A DNA stretch of 64,000 bases from Cellulomonas cellasea (GTDB taxonomy: Bacteria > Actinomycetota > Actinomycetes > Actinomycetales > Cellulomonadaceae). The notes beneath the pieces were generated by a model, which was not told the origin of the DNA, did not search any database, and saw nothing but the letters and a program-made list of their open reading frames with translations. The stretch is taken from contig NZ_BJLR01000018.1 in assembly GCF_006538745.1 (NCBI RefSeq), positions 51,789 through 115,788 of the forward strand, in the 5' to 3' direction. The position numbers were made by a program, and so were the translations under genes. Of the stretch, positions 35,311 to 44,632 are shown piece after piece; position 1 is the stretch's first letter; every line of letters starts with the position of its first letter.

Positions 35311-36537
35311 ATGACGTCCACGACCGGTCTGCGCGGCCCCCGGGGAACGGGCCGCGGCCGGCCCCCGCGCGGCTCGTGGCCGTCGCGCACGGCCGCTGCG
35401 CCCGCGACCCCGGCTGCGGCGGACCGGCGCTCGCTCCTCCTCGCGACGTCGGCGGTGCTGTCGGTGTTCGCGGTCGGCGCCGCGGTGCAGACCGCGTACG
35501 TGCTGGGCGCGGCGACGGGCGACGGCGCGCTGTGGGCGCGGATCACCGCCAACTTCCTCGCGGTCGCGGTGATGGCGGTCGTGCTCGCGGCGCTGCGGGT
35601 GCACCGGCAGCGGCGCCGGCCGCGCGTGCTCGCCGGGGTCGCCGCGGCGGCGCTCGTCGCCGGGTCGGCGCGCGTCGCGGCCCAGGTGGCGCTCGGCGTC
35701 CACTCCTCGGCGTGGGACGGGGTGCTCGTGACCGAGCTCGCGAGCGGCACGGCCTGCGCCGTGGTCGCGGGGCTCGTCGGCGCGGCGTTCACCGAGTCCC
35801 AGCGCCGGCTGCGCGACGAGGTCCACGAGGCCGCGCGCGCCCGCATGCAGATCGAGGTCGCGCTGCAGGCGCTCCAGCACGAGGAGGTGCGGGTACGCCG
35901 GGCGGTCGCGGAGGGCCTGCACGGGAGCCTGCAGCAGCGCCTCGTGCTCGCGGTCGCGCGGCTCGACCGCGTGCTCGACCACCTCGAGCACGACCGGGTC
36001 ACCGAGGCCGACGCCGAGCTCCTGCGGGTCCTGCGCGCCGACCTCGAGGACGTGCGCGTCGGTGACGTCCGCGAGATGAGCCGGATGCTCTACCCCGAGC
36101 AGCTCGAGGTCGGCATGGTCCCCGCGGTGCGCACGCTGCTCGGCCGGCTCCCGTCGAGCATCGCCACGCGGCTCACGGTGCCCGACGACGTCCGGCGCCT
36201 CGACGACCCCGCGGCGCCGGTGCTCACGCGCGCCGAGCGGCTGCTCGCGGTGCGCGTCGTCGAGGAGGCCGTCACGAACGCGCTGCGGCACGGGGGAGCG
36301 GCGTCGCTCCAGGTCGGCGTCACGCTCGCGGGCGACCGGCTCGCGGTGTCGGTGGTGGACGACGGGGCGGGCTTCGCGGCGGACGACCCCGCGGCGGACC
36401 GGCGGTCCCCCGAGTCGGGGCTGGCGCGGCTGCGCGAACGGCTGGAGATCGTCGGCGGGTCGCTCGACGTGGGCTCCGCGCCGGGCCGGGGGACGCGCGT
36501 GGAGGCGCACGTCCCGGTCCGGGCCCTCGGGTCCTGA
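35311..36537 (+). CDS. Two-component sensor histidine kinase (NarL-partner type)
   Basis: A 408-residue kinase. After a basic Pro/Arg/Gly-rich start (1-38) come four hydrophobic segments (about 40-165) with short loops and no extracellular sensor domain. A dimerisation helix follows with phosphoacceptor histidine in AEGLHGSLQQRL (near residue 203). The HATPase domain is at about 300-405: N-box VVEEAVTNALRHG, G1 VVDDGAGF, and GLARLRERLEIVGGSL with GRGT. A sensor built of membrane helices alone suggests it detects a membrane or intramembrane signal. It is divergent from its likely partner regulator and directly upstream of the signal peptidase module. Confidence 0.9.
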   Translation: MTSTTGLRGPRGTGRGRPPRGSWPSRTAAAPATPAAADRRSLLLATSAVLSVFAVGAAVQTAYVLGAATGDGALWARITANFLAVAVMAVVLAALRVHRQRRRPRVLAGVAAAALVAGSARVAAQVALGVHSSAWDGVLVTELASGTACAVVAGLVGAAFTESQRRLRDEVHEAARARMQIEVALQALQHEEVRVRRAVAEGLHGSLQQRLVLAVARLDRVLDHLEHDRVTEADAELLRVLRADLEDVRVGDVREMSRMLYPEQLEVGMVPAVRTLLGRLPSSIATRLTVPDDVRRLDDPAAPVLTRAERLLAVRVVEEAVTNALRHGGAASLQVGVTLAGDRLAVSVVDDGAGFAADDPAADRRSPESGLARLRERLEIVGGSLDVGSAPGRGTRVEAHVPVRALGS

Positions 36538-36964
36538 CAGGTCAGGGTCCGGGAGGACGGCCAGGTGTGGAGCGCGACCTCGCCGGCGGACCGGGAACGG
36601 AGCGGGGACCTCGCGCCTGACCGGGGGCGAAGCCAGCGCCTCGCCCCCCGACCGGGTCCGGAGCGGGTGCCCTCACGCCTGACCGGGGGACGGAGCCGGG
36701 CACGTCGGGCACATCGGGGCGGCCTCCGTCCCGGCTTGTCCGGTGGTCGCGCTCCCGCCTCACGCGCCCCGTCGTCCGGATCCTCCCGGCCCGTCCGGAT
36801 CGGTTCGGGTGAAAGAAACGGACCAACCGGTCGGGTGGGTGCCAGCACCCAGGCCCTTCCTGGACGACCGTCCGACAGTGTCCCCGTCAGAACCTTGCCC
36901 GGAGCACCGGGCCGTGCCGGGTCGCCCCGGCCGCCGCACGACCCCCCACCTGGAGCGCACCCCC
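36538..36964 (+). other. 427-base gap before the export module, with imperfect repeats
   Basis: No gene is supported. Bases 36589-36711 hold four imperfect 30-31 bp units starting GACCGGG (36589, 36619, 36650, 36681). The right part likely holds the promoter of the secreted protein gene, with GGGTGCCAGCACCC (near 36836-36849) as a small hairpin. Promoter hexamers are not clear. Confidence 0.6.
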
Positions 36965-37378
36965 ATGTCGTCCGCCTCGAACCGCCGCAAGGCCTCCGCC
37001 GTCGCCCTCGCCGTGGTCGGCCTCGCCGGCCTCTCGCTCGCCTCCGCGGCCACGCTCAACCTGAGCGGCAGCACCCTCGCGGCGAACACCGCGACGGTCG
37101 CCTCGTGCCAGCCGACCGCGACCCCGGTGACGGTCGGCTTCACGACCGCCTTCAGCGTCGCGACGTCGCCGTCGTACAAGGTCGCGAGCGTGCAGCTCAA
37201 GAGCGTCGATGCCGCGTGCGCCGCCAAGGACGTCCGGGTGACGCTCCTCGGCGCGGGCGACGCGGTGCTCGGCGAGGTGGCCGGCAAGGCCGCGACCGGC
37301 ACGACGACCCTCGCCTCCGTGCCCGCGGGCATCGCGGCCGCTGCCGTCGAGAAGGTCGCGGTCGTCATCTCCGACTGA
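36965..37378 (+). CDS. Small secreted protein with SipW-type signal peptide
   Basis: A 137-residue exported protein. The signal peptide RRKASAVALAVVGLAGLSL is followed by ASAATLNL and resembles the SipW-dependent class seen with TasA/camelysin-type proteins. The mature part (about 105 residues) is rich in Thr/Val/Ala with one cysteine pair (ASCQP, DAACAAKD), and a predicted beta sandwich. Its C-terminal pattern (CAAKDVRVTLLGAGDAVLGE, then VPAG and VEKVAVVISD) repeats in the third secreted protein at 39156. GGAG lies 9 nt upstream of ATG 36965. Processing by the adjacent ER-type peptidase is a strong inference; the function is unknown. Confidence 0.75.
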   Translation: MSSASNRRKASAVALAVVGLAGLSLASAATLNLSGSTLAANTATVASCQPTATPVTVGFTTAFSVATSPSYKVASVQLKSVDAACAAKDVRVTLLGAGDAVLGEVAGKAATGTTTLASVPAGIAAAAVEKVAVVISD

Positions 37379-37541
37379 CCCGCGCCGGCCCGCTCGCCGG
37401 CCCAGACCGGCCCGCCCGCCGGCCCGGACCGCCCACCCGCCGGCCCGAGCCCCCGCCCGTCCGCCGGCCGGCGCACCCGACCGCCGGTCCCGACCAGGGG
37501 ACCTCGCCCGGCCGGTGACCACCCGTCCGCCCGGATCCGTC

Positions 37542-37554
37542 AGGAGCCCCCATC
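37542..37554 (+). promoter_or_regulatory. Shine-Dalgarno sequence followed by ATC, possible signal peptidase start
   Basis: AGGAG at 37542-37546, a 5-nt spacer and ATC at 37552 lie in frame with the signal peptidase; an in-frame TGA at 37516-37518 closes the frame just upstream. The first ATG/GTG in this frame is GTG 37630, which has no ribosome site. ATC initiation is rare but known, so translation may start here. Confidence 0.45.
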
Positions 37555-37629
37555 CGCACGCAGCCCGCGCGCACGCCCCGTGCGCGCACCCAGGCAGCCG
37601 ACGAGCCCCGCGCCCGTCGGCTGTCCGGC

Positions 37630-38166
37630 GTGCTGCGGGACGCCGCGGTGCTCGCCACCGTGGCCGCGCTGGCGTGGCTCGTGTGGCCGTCGACCCTCGG
37701 CGGCTGCACGACCGTGACCATCGTCTCCGGGCACTCGATGGAGCCCACGTACGTGACCGGCGACCTCGTCGTCTCGCGCTGCGGCGAGCCGCGGGTCGGG
37801 GACGTCGTGGTGTACCGGCCCGCCGGGGAGAACGGCGGGCGGGTCATCCACCGGGTCGTGGGCGGCGACGCGGAGTCGGGCTGGCGCATGCAGGGCGACA
37901 ACAACGACTTCACCGACCCGTGGTCGCCGCGCGGCGAGGAGGTGCAGGGCATCGCCCGCGTGCACGTCCCGCACGCGGGGACGGTCGCCGCGGTGCTGCT
38001 CTCCCCGCTCACGTGGGCGTCGGTGCTCGTGCTCGGCGGCGCGCTGCTGCTGTGGCCCGGGCGCGACGAGCCGGTGCCCGACGACGAGCCCGACGACGCT
38101 CGCGGCCTCGCCGTCCTCCTCACGCTGCCGCGCCTCGACTCCCGCCCGGGCCCGGGTGCGCCGTGA
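37630..38166 (+). CDS. ER-type (SipW-like) signal peptidase I
   Basis: At least 178 residues; 204 if translation begins at ATC 37552. It cleaves signal peptides of exported proteins outside the membrane. After one membrane helix (AAVLATVAALAWLVW), box B reads VSGHSMEPTYVTGDLV with the catalytic Ser, and box D reads RVIHRVVGG, with His where bacterial-type enzymes have Lys. Ser/His dyads mark the ER-type S26B subgroup that includes Bacillus SipW. Box E is DNNDFTDPW. A second membrane helix (AAVLLSPLTWASVLVLGGALLLW) lies near the C-terminus. It sits between two genes for secreted proteins and overlaps the next start (GTGA), so its substrates are probably these neighbours. Confidence 0.88.
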   Translation: MLRDAAVLATVAALAWLVWPSTLGGCTTVTIVSGHSMEPTYVTGDLVVSRCGEPRVGDVVVYRPAGENGGRVIHRVVGGDAESGWRMQGDNNDFTDPWSPRGEEVQGIARVHVPHAGTVAAVLLSPLTWASVLVLGGALLLWPGRDEPVPDDEPDDARGLAVLLTLPRLDSRPGPGAP

Positions 38167-38240
38167 GACTCCCGGCTCGGCCCGGGTGCGCCGCGCGACT
38201 GACGGCCGAGCCCGGGTGCGCCGCGCGGCGTGCGCTGGCC
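38151..38240 (+). repeat. 30-bp repeat spanning the peptidase stop and next start
   Basis: Three consecutive 30-bp units start CCCGGGTGCGCCG at 38151, 38181 and 38211. They encode the end of the peptidase in one frame and, in the other, the duplicated PGCAAR n-region of the next signal peptide. Confidence 0.8.
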
Positions 38241-39014
38241 GTGGCGGTGTGCGGGCTGCTCGTGGTGCTCGGCGCCGGGCTCTCGGTCGCGCAGGCGGCC
38301 GGCGTCCCCCTGCGCGCGGGCTCGCTGACGGCGTTCGTCGCCGCCGACCGCTGCACGACCACGCCGCTCGCGGTGCGCCCCGGGGCCGTCGACAACGGCA
38401 CCTCGCAGGAGGTCGTGCTGACCGGCCTGCCGCCGGCGTGCCTCGGCCGGCCGTTCGCGCTGCGGGTGCACGGGGTCCAGGCGGCGCTCGCGGCCACCGA
38501 CACCACGGGGACGCTCCCGTCGTCCGGCACGACGGCAACCGTGCGCGTGCCCGCCTACGAGGTGCGCGCGGCGAGCGGCGTCGCGCTGACCGTCTCGACG
38601 TGGGGGCTGCGCACCGCGTGGTCGGCGAGCTCGCCCGGCGTGGCGTGCCGTGTCCCGGCGGACCCGGCCGCGACCTGCACCGCGACGCTGCTCCCGGGCG
38701 GCTCGGCCGACTGGGCGGGGAACTACCAGCGGCGCTTCGAGGTCACGACGCCGTCGCGCACGCCCGTGACGTGGGAGCTCACGTTCGACCTGTCGGACGG
38801 CGCGCAGTTCCCGTTCGTCGCCTCCGCGTTCTCCGACGTCCAGGGCGGCCTCGTGCTGGTCTCGACGAGCGGATGTGCCGCGACGCCGCGCACGGTGACC
38901 GTGCGCGGGACGACCGCGTGGGGCTCGTACGGCACGGTCCACGCCGGCCGCAGCGACCGCCTCGAGGTCTCCGGCCAGACCCGGGGCACCGGCAGCCTGC
39001 TCACCTGCCCCTGA
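38163..39014 (+). CDS. Secreted two-domain protein of the peptidase cluster
   Basis: A 283-residue exported protein. GTG 38163 overlaps the peptidase stop. The n-region has PGCAAR twice, then the hydrophobic core AVAVCGLLVVLGAGLSV and cleavage near AQAAG. The first mature domain (about 45-140) is Thr/Val-rich with cysteines (DRCTTTP, PPACLGRP) and resembles the other two secreted proteins in the cluster. The second (about 160-283) has regularly spaced Trp and a cysteine set (GVACRVP, ATCTATL, SGCAAT, LLTC), with a strand pattern WELTFDLSDGAQFPF reminiscent of CBM2-like beta sandwiches. Function is unknown; substrate of the adjacent peptidase is inferred. Confidence 0.72.
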   Translation: MRLPARPGCAARLTAEPGCAARRALAVAVCGLLVVLGAGLSVAQAAGVPLRAGSLTAFVAADRCTTTPLAVRPGAVDNGTSQEVVLTGLPPACLGRPFALRVHGVQAALAATDTTGTLPSSGTTATVRVPAYEVRAASGVALTVSTWGLRTAWSASSPGVACRVPADPAATCTATLLPGGSADWAGNYQRRFEVTTPSRTPVTWELTFDLSDGAQFPFVASAFSDVQGGLVLVSTSGCAATPRTVTVRGTTAWGSYGTVHAGRSDRLEVSGQTRGTGSLLTCP

Positions 39015-39155
39015 CCCGTCCCGGCCCCCCGCCCGCGCGGGTGACGTGCGCCGATCGGGTGGCACACCCGCGCGCGCGTCATCTGCGCCGGCCCCCGGTC
39101 GATCAGAGGGACAGGTCGAAGGATCGACCACGGCGTGCGCAGGAAGCGGGTGCCC

Positions 39156-39575
39156 ATGGGGATGATGCGGTGGAGCGTCGTGACGGCTGTCGTCGTCGCG
39201 GTCATGTCCGGCTCCGGCGTGCTCGCGCCCGCCGCGGGGCTGCTGCCGCCTGCCGCGGGCCTGCTCCCGTCCGCCGCCGCGCGGCTCGGCCTGGCCGACG
39301 CGTGCGCCGGCGCGCCCCTCGACGTCTCCTACGACGTCGTCCTCGAGCCCGCGCTCGGCGGGTACGCCGTCTCGGGCGTGCGCGTCTCGGGACTCCCCGC
39401 GTCGTGCGCGGACCGCGAGCTGTGGGTGGCCCTGACCGCCGACGACGGCTCGACGCTCGCCGAGGTGCGGACCACACCTGGGTCGCCAGGCGTGCGCGTG
39501 GGCGGGCCGCTCGACCCGGCGGTCCCCGCCTCGGCGGTCGCGGGGGTCTCCGCCGTGCTGCGCGACGCGCCGTAG
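39156..39575 (+). CDS. Small secreted protein related to the first in the cluster
   Basis: A 139-residue exported protein. ATG 39156 has AGGAAG 9 nt upstream; an in-frame GTG at 39135 is an alternative. The signal sequence VVTAVVVAVMSGSGVLA is followed by an Ala/Pro-rich stretch. The mature part has two cysteines (DACAGAP, ASCADRE) and follows the same pattern as the 36965 protein: Y-x-V strand, then CADRELWVALTADDGSTLAE, later VPAS and a final VSAVLRDAP. It lies 141 bases after the two-domain protein, possibly with its own promoter. The role is unknown; membership in the module rests on position and likeness. Confidence 0.7.
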   Translation: MGMMRWSVVTAVVVAVMSGSGVLAPAAGLLPPAAGLLPSAAARLGLADACAGAPLDVSYDVVLEPALGGYAVSGVRVSGLPASCADRELWVALTADDGSTLAEVRTTPGSPGVRVGGPLDPAVPASAVAGVSAVLRDAP

Positions 39576-39598
39576 GCGGGCGTCGCCGCGCCCCGAGG

Positions 39599-40453
39599 TC
39601 AGCCGGCCTGCTCGCCCCGCTGCTCGACGGGCTCGAGGTGCGGCCGCTTCGCCGCGCGCGCGTCGCCCGACGAGCGCCCGCGCAGCCGCCGCGTCGCCCA
39701 CGGGTAGACGTGCTCGCGCAGCCACTGCGCGTCCTCGCGGGCCTTCTGCAGGCGTGGCGGCGAGGGCAGCGGCGCGAGCGGGTCGTCCCACGCGGCGTCG
39801 TCGGGCGCGAGCCCGAGCCCGACGAGCGCGGCCTGCGCGACCCGGGCGTGGCCGTCGGAGGTCAGGTGGATGCGGTCCGGGGCCCACATGCGCCAGTCCT
39901 TGAGCGAGCGCATGCCCCACAGGTCAAGCACGTGCCCGCCGTGGCGCCGCGCGATCGACCACACGTGCGTGTTGTAGATCCCGACGCGTCCGCGGGTGCG
40001 GCGCACGATGGGGCTGTCGGCGGCGTCGACGCCCGTCGAGAGCAGCACGTCCGCGCCCGTGGCCCGGATCCGCACGACGGCGTCCTCGAGCGAGCGGGCG
40101 AGCGCGTCGACGTCGGCCTGCGGGCGCAGGATGTCGTTGCCGCCGCCGACGAGGCTCACGAGGTCCGGCTGCATCGCGAGCGCCTCGGGCAGCTGCTCGG
40201 CGAGGATCGGGCGCAGCAGCCGGCCGCGGATCGCGAGGTTCGCGTACACGAGCGGGTCGTCGCCCGCGGCCGTGCGGCGGGTCGACAGGTGGAGCGCGAG
40301 CACGTCCGCCCAGCCGCGGCACTCGCCGTCGGGTGCGGGCTGGTCCCACAGGCCCTCGGTGAACGAGTCGCCGATCGCGACGTAGCTCCGCCAGGGGACG
40401 GGAGCGACGGCGGTGGGGGTGGCGGGTGAGGTGCTCTGCGCGGGGGTGCTCAC
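39599..40453 (-). CDS. SGNH/GDSL hydrolase
   Basis: A 284-residue esterase/lipase-fold enzyme. Block I is VAIGDSFTEGL with nucleophile Ser30; block II contains the Gly of LAIRGRLLRPIL; block III is VGGGNDIL with the Asn; block V is DRIHLTSDGH with catalytic Asp and His. No signal peptide or membrane helix is seen, so it probably acts in the cytoplasm. The C-terminal 60 residues are basic and charged. Substrates of such actinobacterial enzymes are mostly unknown (acyl or acetyl esters). It converges with the secreted protein gene, 23 bases apart. Confidence 0.9.
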   Translation of the reverse strand: MSTPAQSTSPATPTAVAPVPWRSYVAIGDSFTEGLWDQPAPDGECRGWADVLALHLSTRRTAAGDDPLVYANLAIRGRLLRPILAEQLPEALAMQPDLVSLVGGGNDILRPQADVDALARSLEDAVVRIRATGADVLLSTGVDAADSPIVRRTRGRVGIYNTHVWSIARRHGGHVLDLWGMRSLKDWRMWAPDRIHLTSDGHARVAQAALVGLGLAPDDAAWDDPLAPLPSPPRLQKAREDAQWLREHVYPWATRRLRGRSSGDARAAKRPHLEPVEQRGEQAG

Positions 40454-40589
40454 CGTCCCATTGTGCCGCCGGCCACCGACGCGTCCAGGTCCGCCCGTCC
40501 CGTCGCGGGCCCCGCCGCCCGACCCGTCGGCCGGCGCGCGGTCGAGGCCGGTGCCGCGCCCGCCGCCGCTCGTCGTCCCGCGCCCGCGC

Positions 40590-41267
40590 TCAGTGCAGGG
40601 ACCAGTCGACGGGCTCGGCCCCCTGCTCGACGAGCAGCGCGTTGACGGTCGAGAACGGGCGCGACCCGAGGAAGCCGCGGTGCGCGGACAGCGGGCTCGG
40701 GTGCACGCTCTCGACGCGCGGGACGCTCCCGAGGGCGCCGCGCAGCGACTGCGCGTCGCGCCCCCACAGCACCGCGACGAGCGGTCCGCCGCGCTCGACC
40801 AGCGCCTCGATGGCCCGGTCGGTCACGGCCTCCCAGCCCTTCCCGCGGTGCGACGCCGGTGCGCCCGGCCGCACGGTGAGGACCCGGTTGAGCAGCATGA
40901 CGCCCTGGTCTGCCCACGGCGTGAGGTCGCCGGACGTCGGGGGAGCGGCGCCGACGTCCGCCACGAGCTCGGTGAAGATGTTGGCGAGCGAGCGCGGCAC
41001 GGGGCGCACGTCGGGCTGCACCGAGAACGACAGCCCCATCGCGTGCCCGGGCGTCGGGTACGGGTCCTGGCCGACGACGAGCACGCGCACGTCCGCGAGC
41101 GGGCGCTGGAACGCGCGCAGCACCGAGGGCCCGTCGGGCAGGTACCCGCGCCCCGCGGCGACCTCGGCGCGCAGGAAGTCGCCGGCCGCGCGCAGCTGCG
41201 GCTCGACGGGGGCGAGCGCCTGCGCCCAGTCGGGTGCGACGAGCTGGTCCAGGGGAGCGGGGTTCAC
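40590..41267 (-). CDS. ung: Uracil-DNA glycosylase (family 1)
   Basis: A 225-residue repair enzyme that removes uracil from DNA. Motif [21 protein letters not shown] holds the catalytic Asp; motif [15 protein letters not shown] holds the catalytic His and the minor-groove loop; [11 protein letters not shown] is the uracil pocket strand. Length is standard. GTG 41267 is preferred: on the minus strand TACCCT lies 7 nt upstream, giving a leaderless start, and a longer in-frame start would overlap the palindrome region used by the divergent gene. Confidence 0.95.
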   Translation of the reverse strand: MNPAPLDQLVAPDWAQALAPVEPQLRAAGDFLRAEVAAGRGYLPDGPSVLRAFQRPLADVRVLVVGQDPYPTPGHAMGLSFSVQPDVRPVPRSLANIFTELVADVGAAPPTSGDLTPWADQGVMLLNRVLTVRPGAPASHRGKGWEAVTDRAIEALVERGGPLVAVLWGRDAQSLRGALGSVPRVESVHPSPLSAHRGFLGSRPFSTVNALLVEQGAEPVDWSLH

Positions 41268-41280
41268 GGGGGCGAGGGTA
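41268..41280 (-). promoter_or_regulatory. Leaderless promoter of ung
   Basis: TACCCT (complement of 41275-41280) is 7 nt before GTG 41267, with no Shine-Dalgarno sequence. Confidence 0.55.
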
Positions 41281-41339
41281 CCGAGCGCGCGCGGGTCCGG
41301 GTGAAGCGCCGCAGGAGCGGGTCCGCGGGCGGGGGTGCT

Positions 41340-41370
41340 GAATGACACGCGTGTCATTCGCGCCTACGAT
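41340..41370 (+). promoter_or_regulatory. 20-bp perfect palindrome over the promoter of the DUF3263 gene
   Basis: Bases 41340-41359 (GAATGACACG and its exact complement) form a perfect 20-bp palindrome. ATGACA at 41342-41347 is a fair -35 and TACGAT at 41365-41370 a good -10, with a 17-bp spacer. The palindrome thus covers the -35 and looks like a repressor operator. I do not recognise the regulator. Confidence 0.7.
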
Positions 41371-41445
41371 GGCGAGGTTCACGAAGCACCCCCAGCCCGC
41401 CCCCAGCCCTCCCCATGCGGAGCCTGAGCCCCCCCGGAGGACGCG

Positions 41446-41778
41446 ATGGATGCCGCCACGCTGACGGGCTCCTCGGCGCAGGAGACCCCCGAGACCGCCG
41501 CCACGACCGCGCACGACGCCGAGGCCGCCGGCCTGTCCGAGCGCGACCAGCAGGTCCTCGCGTTCGAGCGCCAGTGGTGGAAGTACGCGGGCGCCAAGGA
41601 GCAGGCGATCCGGGAGCTGTTCGACATGTCGGCGACCCGGTACTACCAGGTGCTCAACAGCCTCATCGACTCCCCGGCCGCCCTCGCGCACGACCCGATG
41701 CTCATCAAGCGCCTGCGACGGATGCGCTCGACGCGCCAGCGCGCCCGCACGGCCCGCCGCCTCGGCGGCGACTCCTGA
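41446..41778 (+). CDS. DUF3263 domain protein
   Basis: A 110-residue protein with a disordered Ala/Thr-rich start (1-28) and the actinobacterial DUF3263 domain (about 29-95): LSERDQQVLAFERQWWKYAG, then IRELFDMSATRYYQVLNSLID. The latter resembles a helix-turn-helix, and the end is Arg-rich, so DNA binding is plausible but unproven. GGAGG lies 8 nt upstream of ATG 41446. The next gene encodes a LytR_C protein, the same pairing as Rv0430-Rv0431 in M. tuberculosis. Its promoter carries a perfect palindrome, perhaps for autoregulation. Confidence 0.88.
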   Translation: MDAATLTGSSAQETPETAATTAHDAEAAGLSERDQQVLAFERQWWKYAGAKEQAIRELFDMSATRYYQVLNSLIDSPAALAHDPMLIKRLRRMRSTRQRARTARRLGGDS

Positions 41779-41873
41779 GCCGAGGCCCCGGGACCCGTGC
41801 GCTCGACCCGGTGCTGATCGCACCTTTCGGGCGGCACGCGGGTGATCCGGCCTCTGCGCCCAGCCTCAGCCGT

Positions 41874-41889
41874 TAGCCTGTCCGCCGTG
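41874..41889 (+). promoter_or_regulatory. Leaderless promoter of the LytR_C gene
   Basis: TAGCCT at 41874-41879 is 7 nt before GTG 41887; no Shine-Dalgarno sequence is present. Confidence 0.6.
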
Positions 41890-42519
41890 AGCAAGGGCAG
41901 CTACCCGTACCCCGAGGACGAGTTCGACGCTGCGGAGGACCTCGACGGCCCCCGCGGCGTGCACCGTGCTCCCCGCTCACGGTGGCGGGCGCTGCTGCCG
42001 TTCGCGGTCGTGCTCGTCGTGTTCGCCGGGCTCGGTGCGGGCGTCCTGCTCTACCTCGCGAACTCGGACGTCACGCTGCCCGCCGGTCTCGGCAGCGGCA
42101 CGACGGCGGGCGACGACGGCGGGGACGGCGCGACCGAGGGCGAGGGCGACGCCGCCCCGGACGACGGTGCCGCGCCCACCGACCCCGCGGACGGCGGCGC
42201 TGCGGAGCCCCCCGCGACCGAGCCTGCGGCCCCCGAGCCGGACCTCGCGACGGCGGTCACGGTGTTCAACGCCGCCAAGGTCGCGGGCCTCGCGGGCGAG
42301 ACGGCCGAGAAGCTCACGGGCGCCGGGTTCACCAACGTCGACACGGGCAACCACACCGGTGCGGGCGTCAACGGCACGACCGTCTTCTACGCCGGCGAGG
42401 CGCAGAAGGCGACGGCGGACGCGGTCGCGCAGGCCCTCGGCATCACCCAGGTGCTGCCGTCGGCGACCGAGGCGGCCGCCGGCATCGCGGTCGTCCTCGA
42501 GGCCGACTACCAGTCCTGA
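41887..42519 (+). CDS. LytR C-terminal domain membrane protein (VirR-like)
   Basis: A 210-residue bitopic protein: cytoplasmic N-terminus of about 35 residues, membrane helix LLPFAVVLVVFAGLGAGVLLY, a linker of about 60 residues rich in Asp, Gly, Ala and Pro, then a LytR_C domain (about 120-210; TVFNAAKVAGLAGETAEKLTGAGF, and GTTVFYAGEAQKATADAVAQALG). M. tuberculosis VirR (Rv0431) has this plan and affects vesicle release and envelope integrity. It lacks the LCP catalytic domain, so it is not a ligase. GTG 41887 is placed by the leaderless -10. Confidence 0.87.
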   Translation: MSKGSYPYPEDEFDAAEDLDGPRGVHRAPRSRWRALLPFAVVLVVFAGLGAGVLLYLANSDVTLPAGLGSGTTAGDDGGDGATEGEGDAAPDDGAAPTDPADGGAAEPPATEPAAPEPDLATAVTVFNAAKVAGLAGETAEKLTGAGFTNVDTGNHTGAGVNGTTVFYAGEAQKATADAVAQALGITQVLPSATEAAAGIAVVLEADYQS

Positions 42520-42612
42520 CGCGGGCCGCCGCGCGCGCCCGCGGACCCGCGCGACCGGGTGGTCCAGGGCTGCCCGGAGGTGCGTGCGCGTCCCCAGGGC
42601 GGCGGGTTGCGT

Positions 42613-44415
<1,803 letters not shown>

Positions 44416-44458
44416 TCCGCTGAGCCTCACCCGGCGGCGATGAGCCGCTGACAGCACA

Positions 44459-44500
44459 CGGCGACGGGCCGGTCACCTTCGGGTGGCCGGCCCGTCGCCG
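44459..44500 (+). terminator. Terminator of groEL
   Basis: A 19-bp stem (44459-44477 with 44482-44500) with one T-G wobble closes a TTCG tetraloop, which is especially stable. It lies 43 bases after the groEL stop. Confidence 0.88.
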
Positions 44501-44580
44501 TTCGTGCGTCCGGGCTCGCCGCGGGTGAGGCGGATCGAGACCGAGGCGAAACACACCGTTCACGGCTGCGCGTGCCCCGT

Positions 44581-44632
44581 GGAAACACCCGGTCCCTAGC
44601 GTCCTCGGTCATGGGCACAGGGATGTATACAC
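44581..44632 (+). promoter_or_regulatory. urtA promoter and operator, shared with urea carboxylase
   Basis: GGAAACACC (44581-44589), TCCCTAGCGT containing -10 TAGCGT (44597-44602), and palindrome TGTATACAC (44624-44632). The first two sit at exactly the same spacing upstream of the urea carboxylase gene, and the third at nearly the same. The palindrome lies downstream of the likely start, as for a blocking repressor. GAAAC near the -35 may be a GlnR half-site. The whole 305-base gap otherwise holds only the groEL terminator. Confidence 0.7.

Noticed and set aside
35311..36537. Minus-strand open frame of about 650 codons opposite the histidine kinase as a separate gene
   Set aside because: The response regulator uses a different frame and starts at 35234. 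The long frame has only Arg/His/Asp-rich antisense sequence.
44581..44632. ECF-sigma promoter (GGAAAC with a downstream GTC) for urtA and urea carboxylase
   Set aside because: The GGAA element is shared, but the downstream triplets differ (GCGTCC and CGGTTC), while both have ordinary TAnnnT -10 hexamers at the same place. A housekeeping-type promoter fits better.
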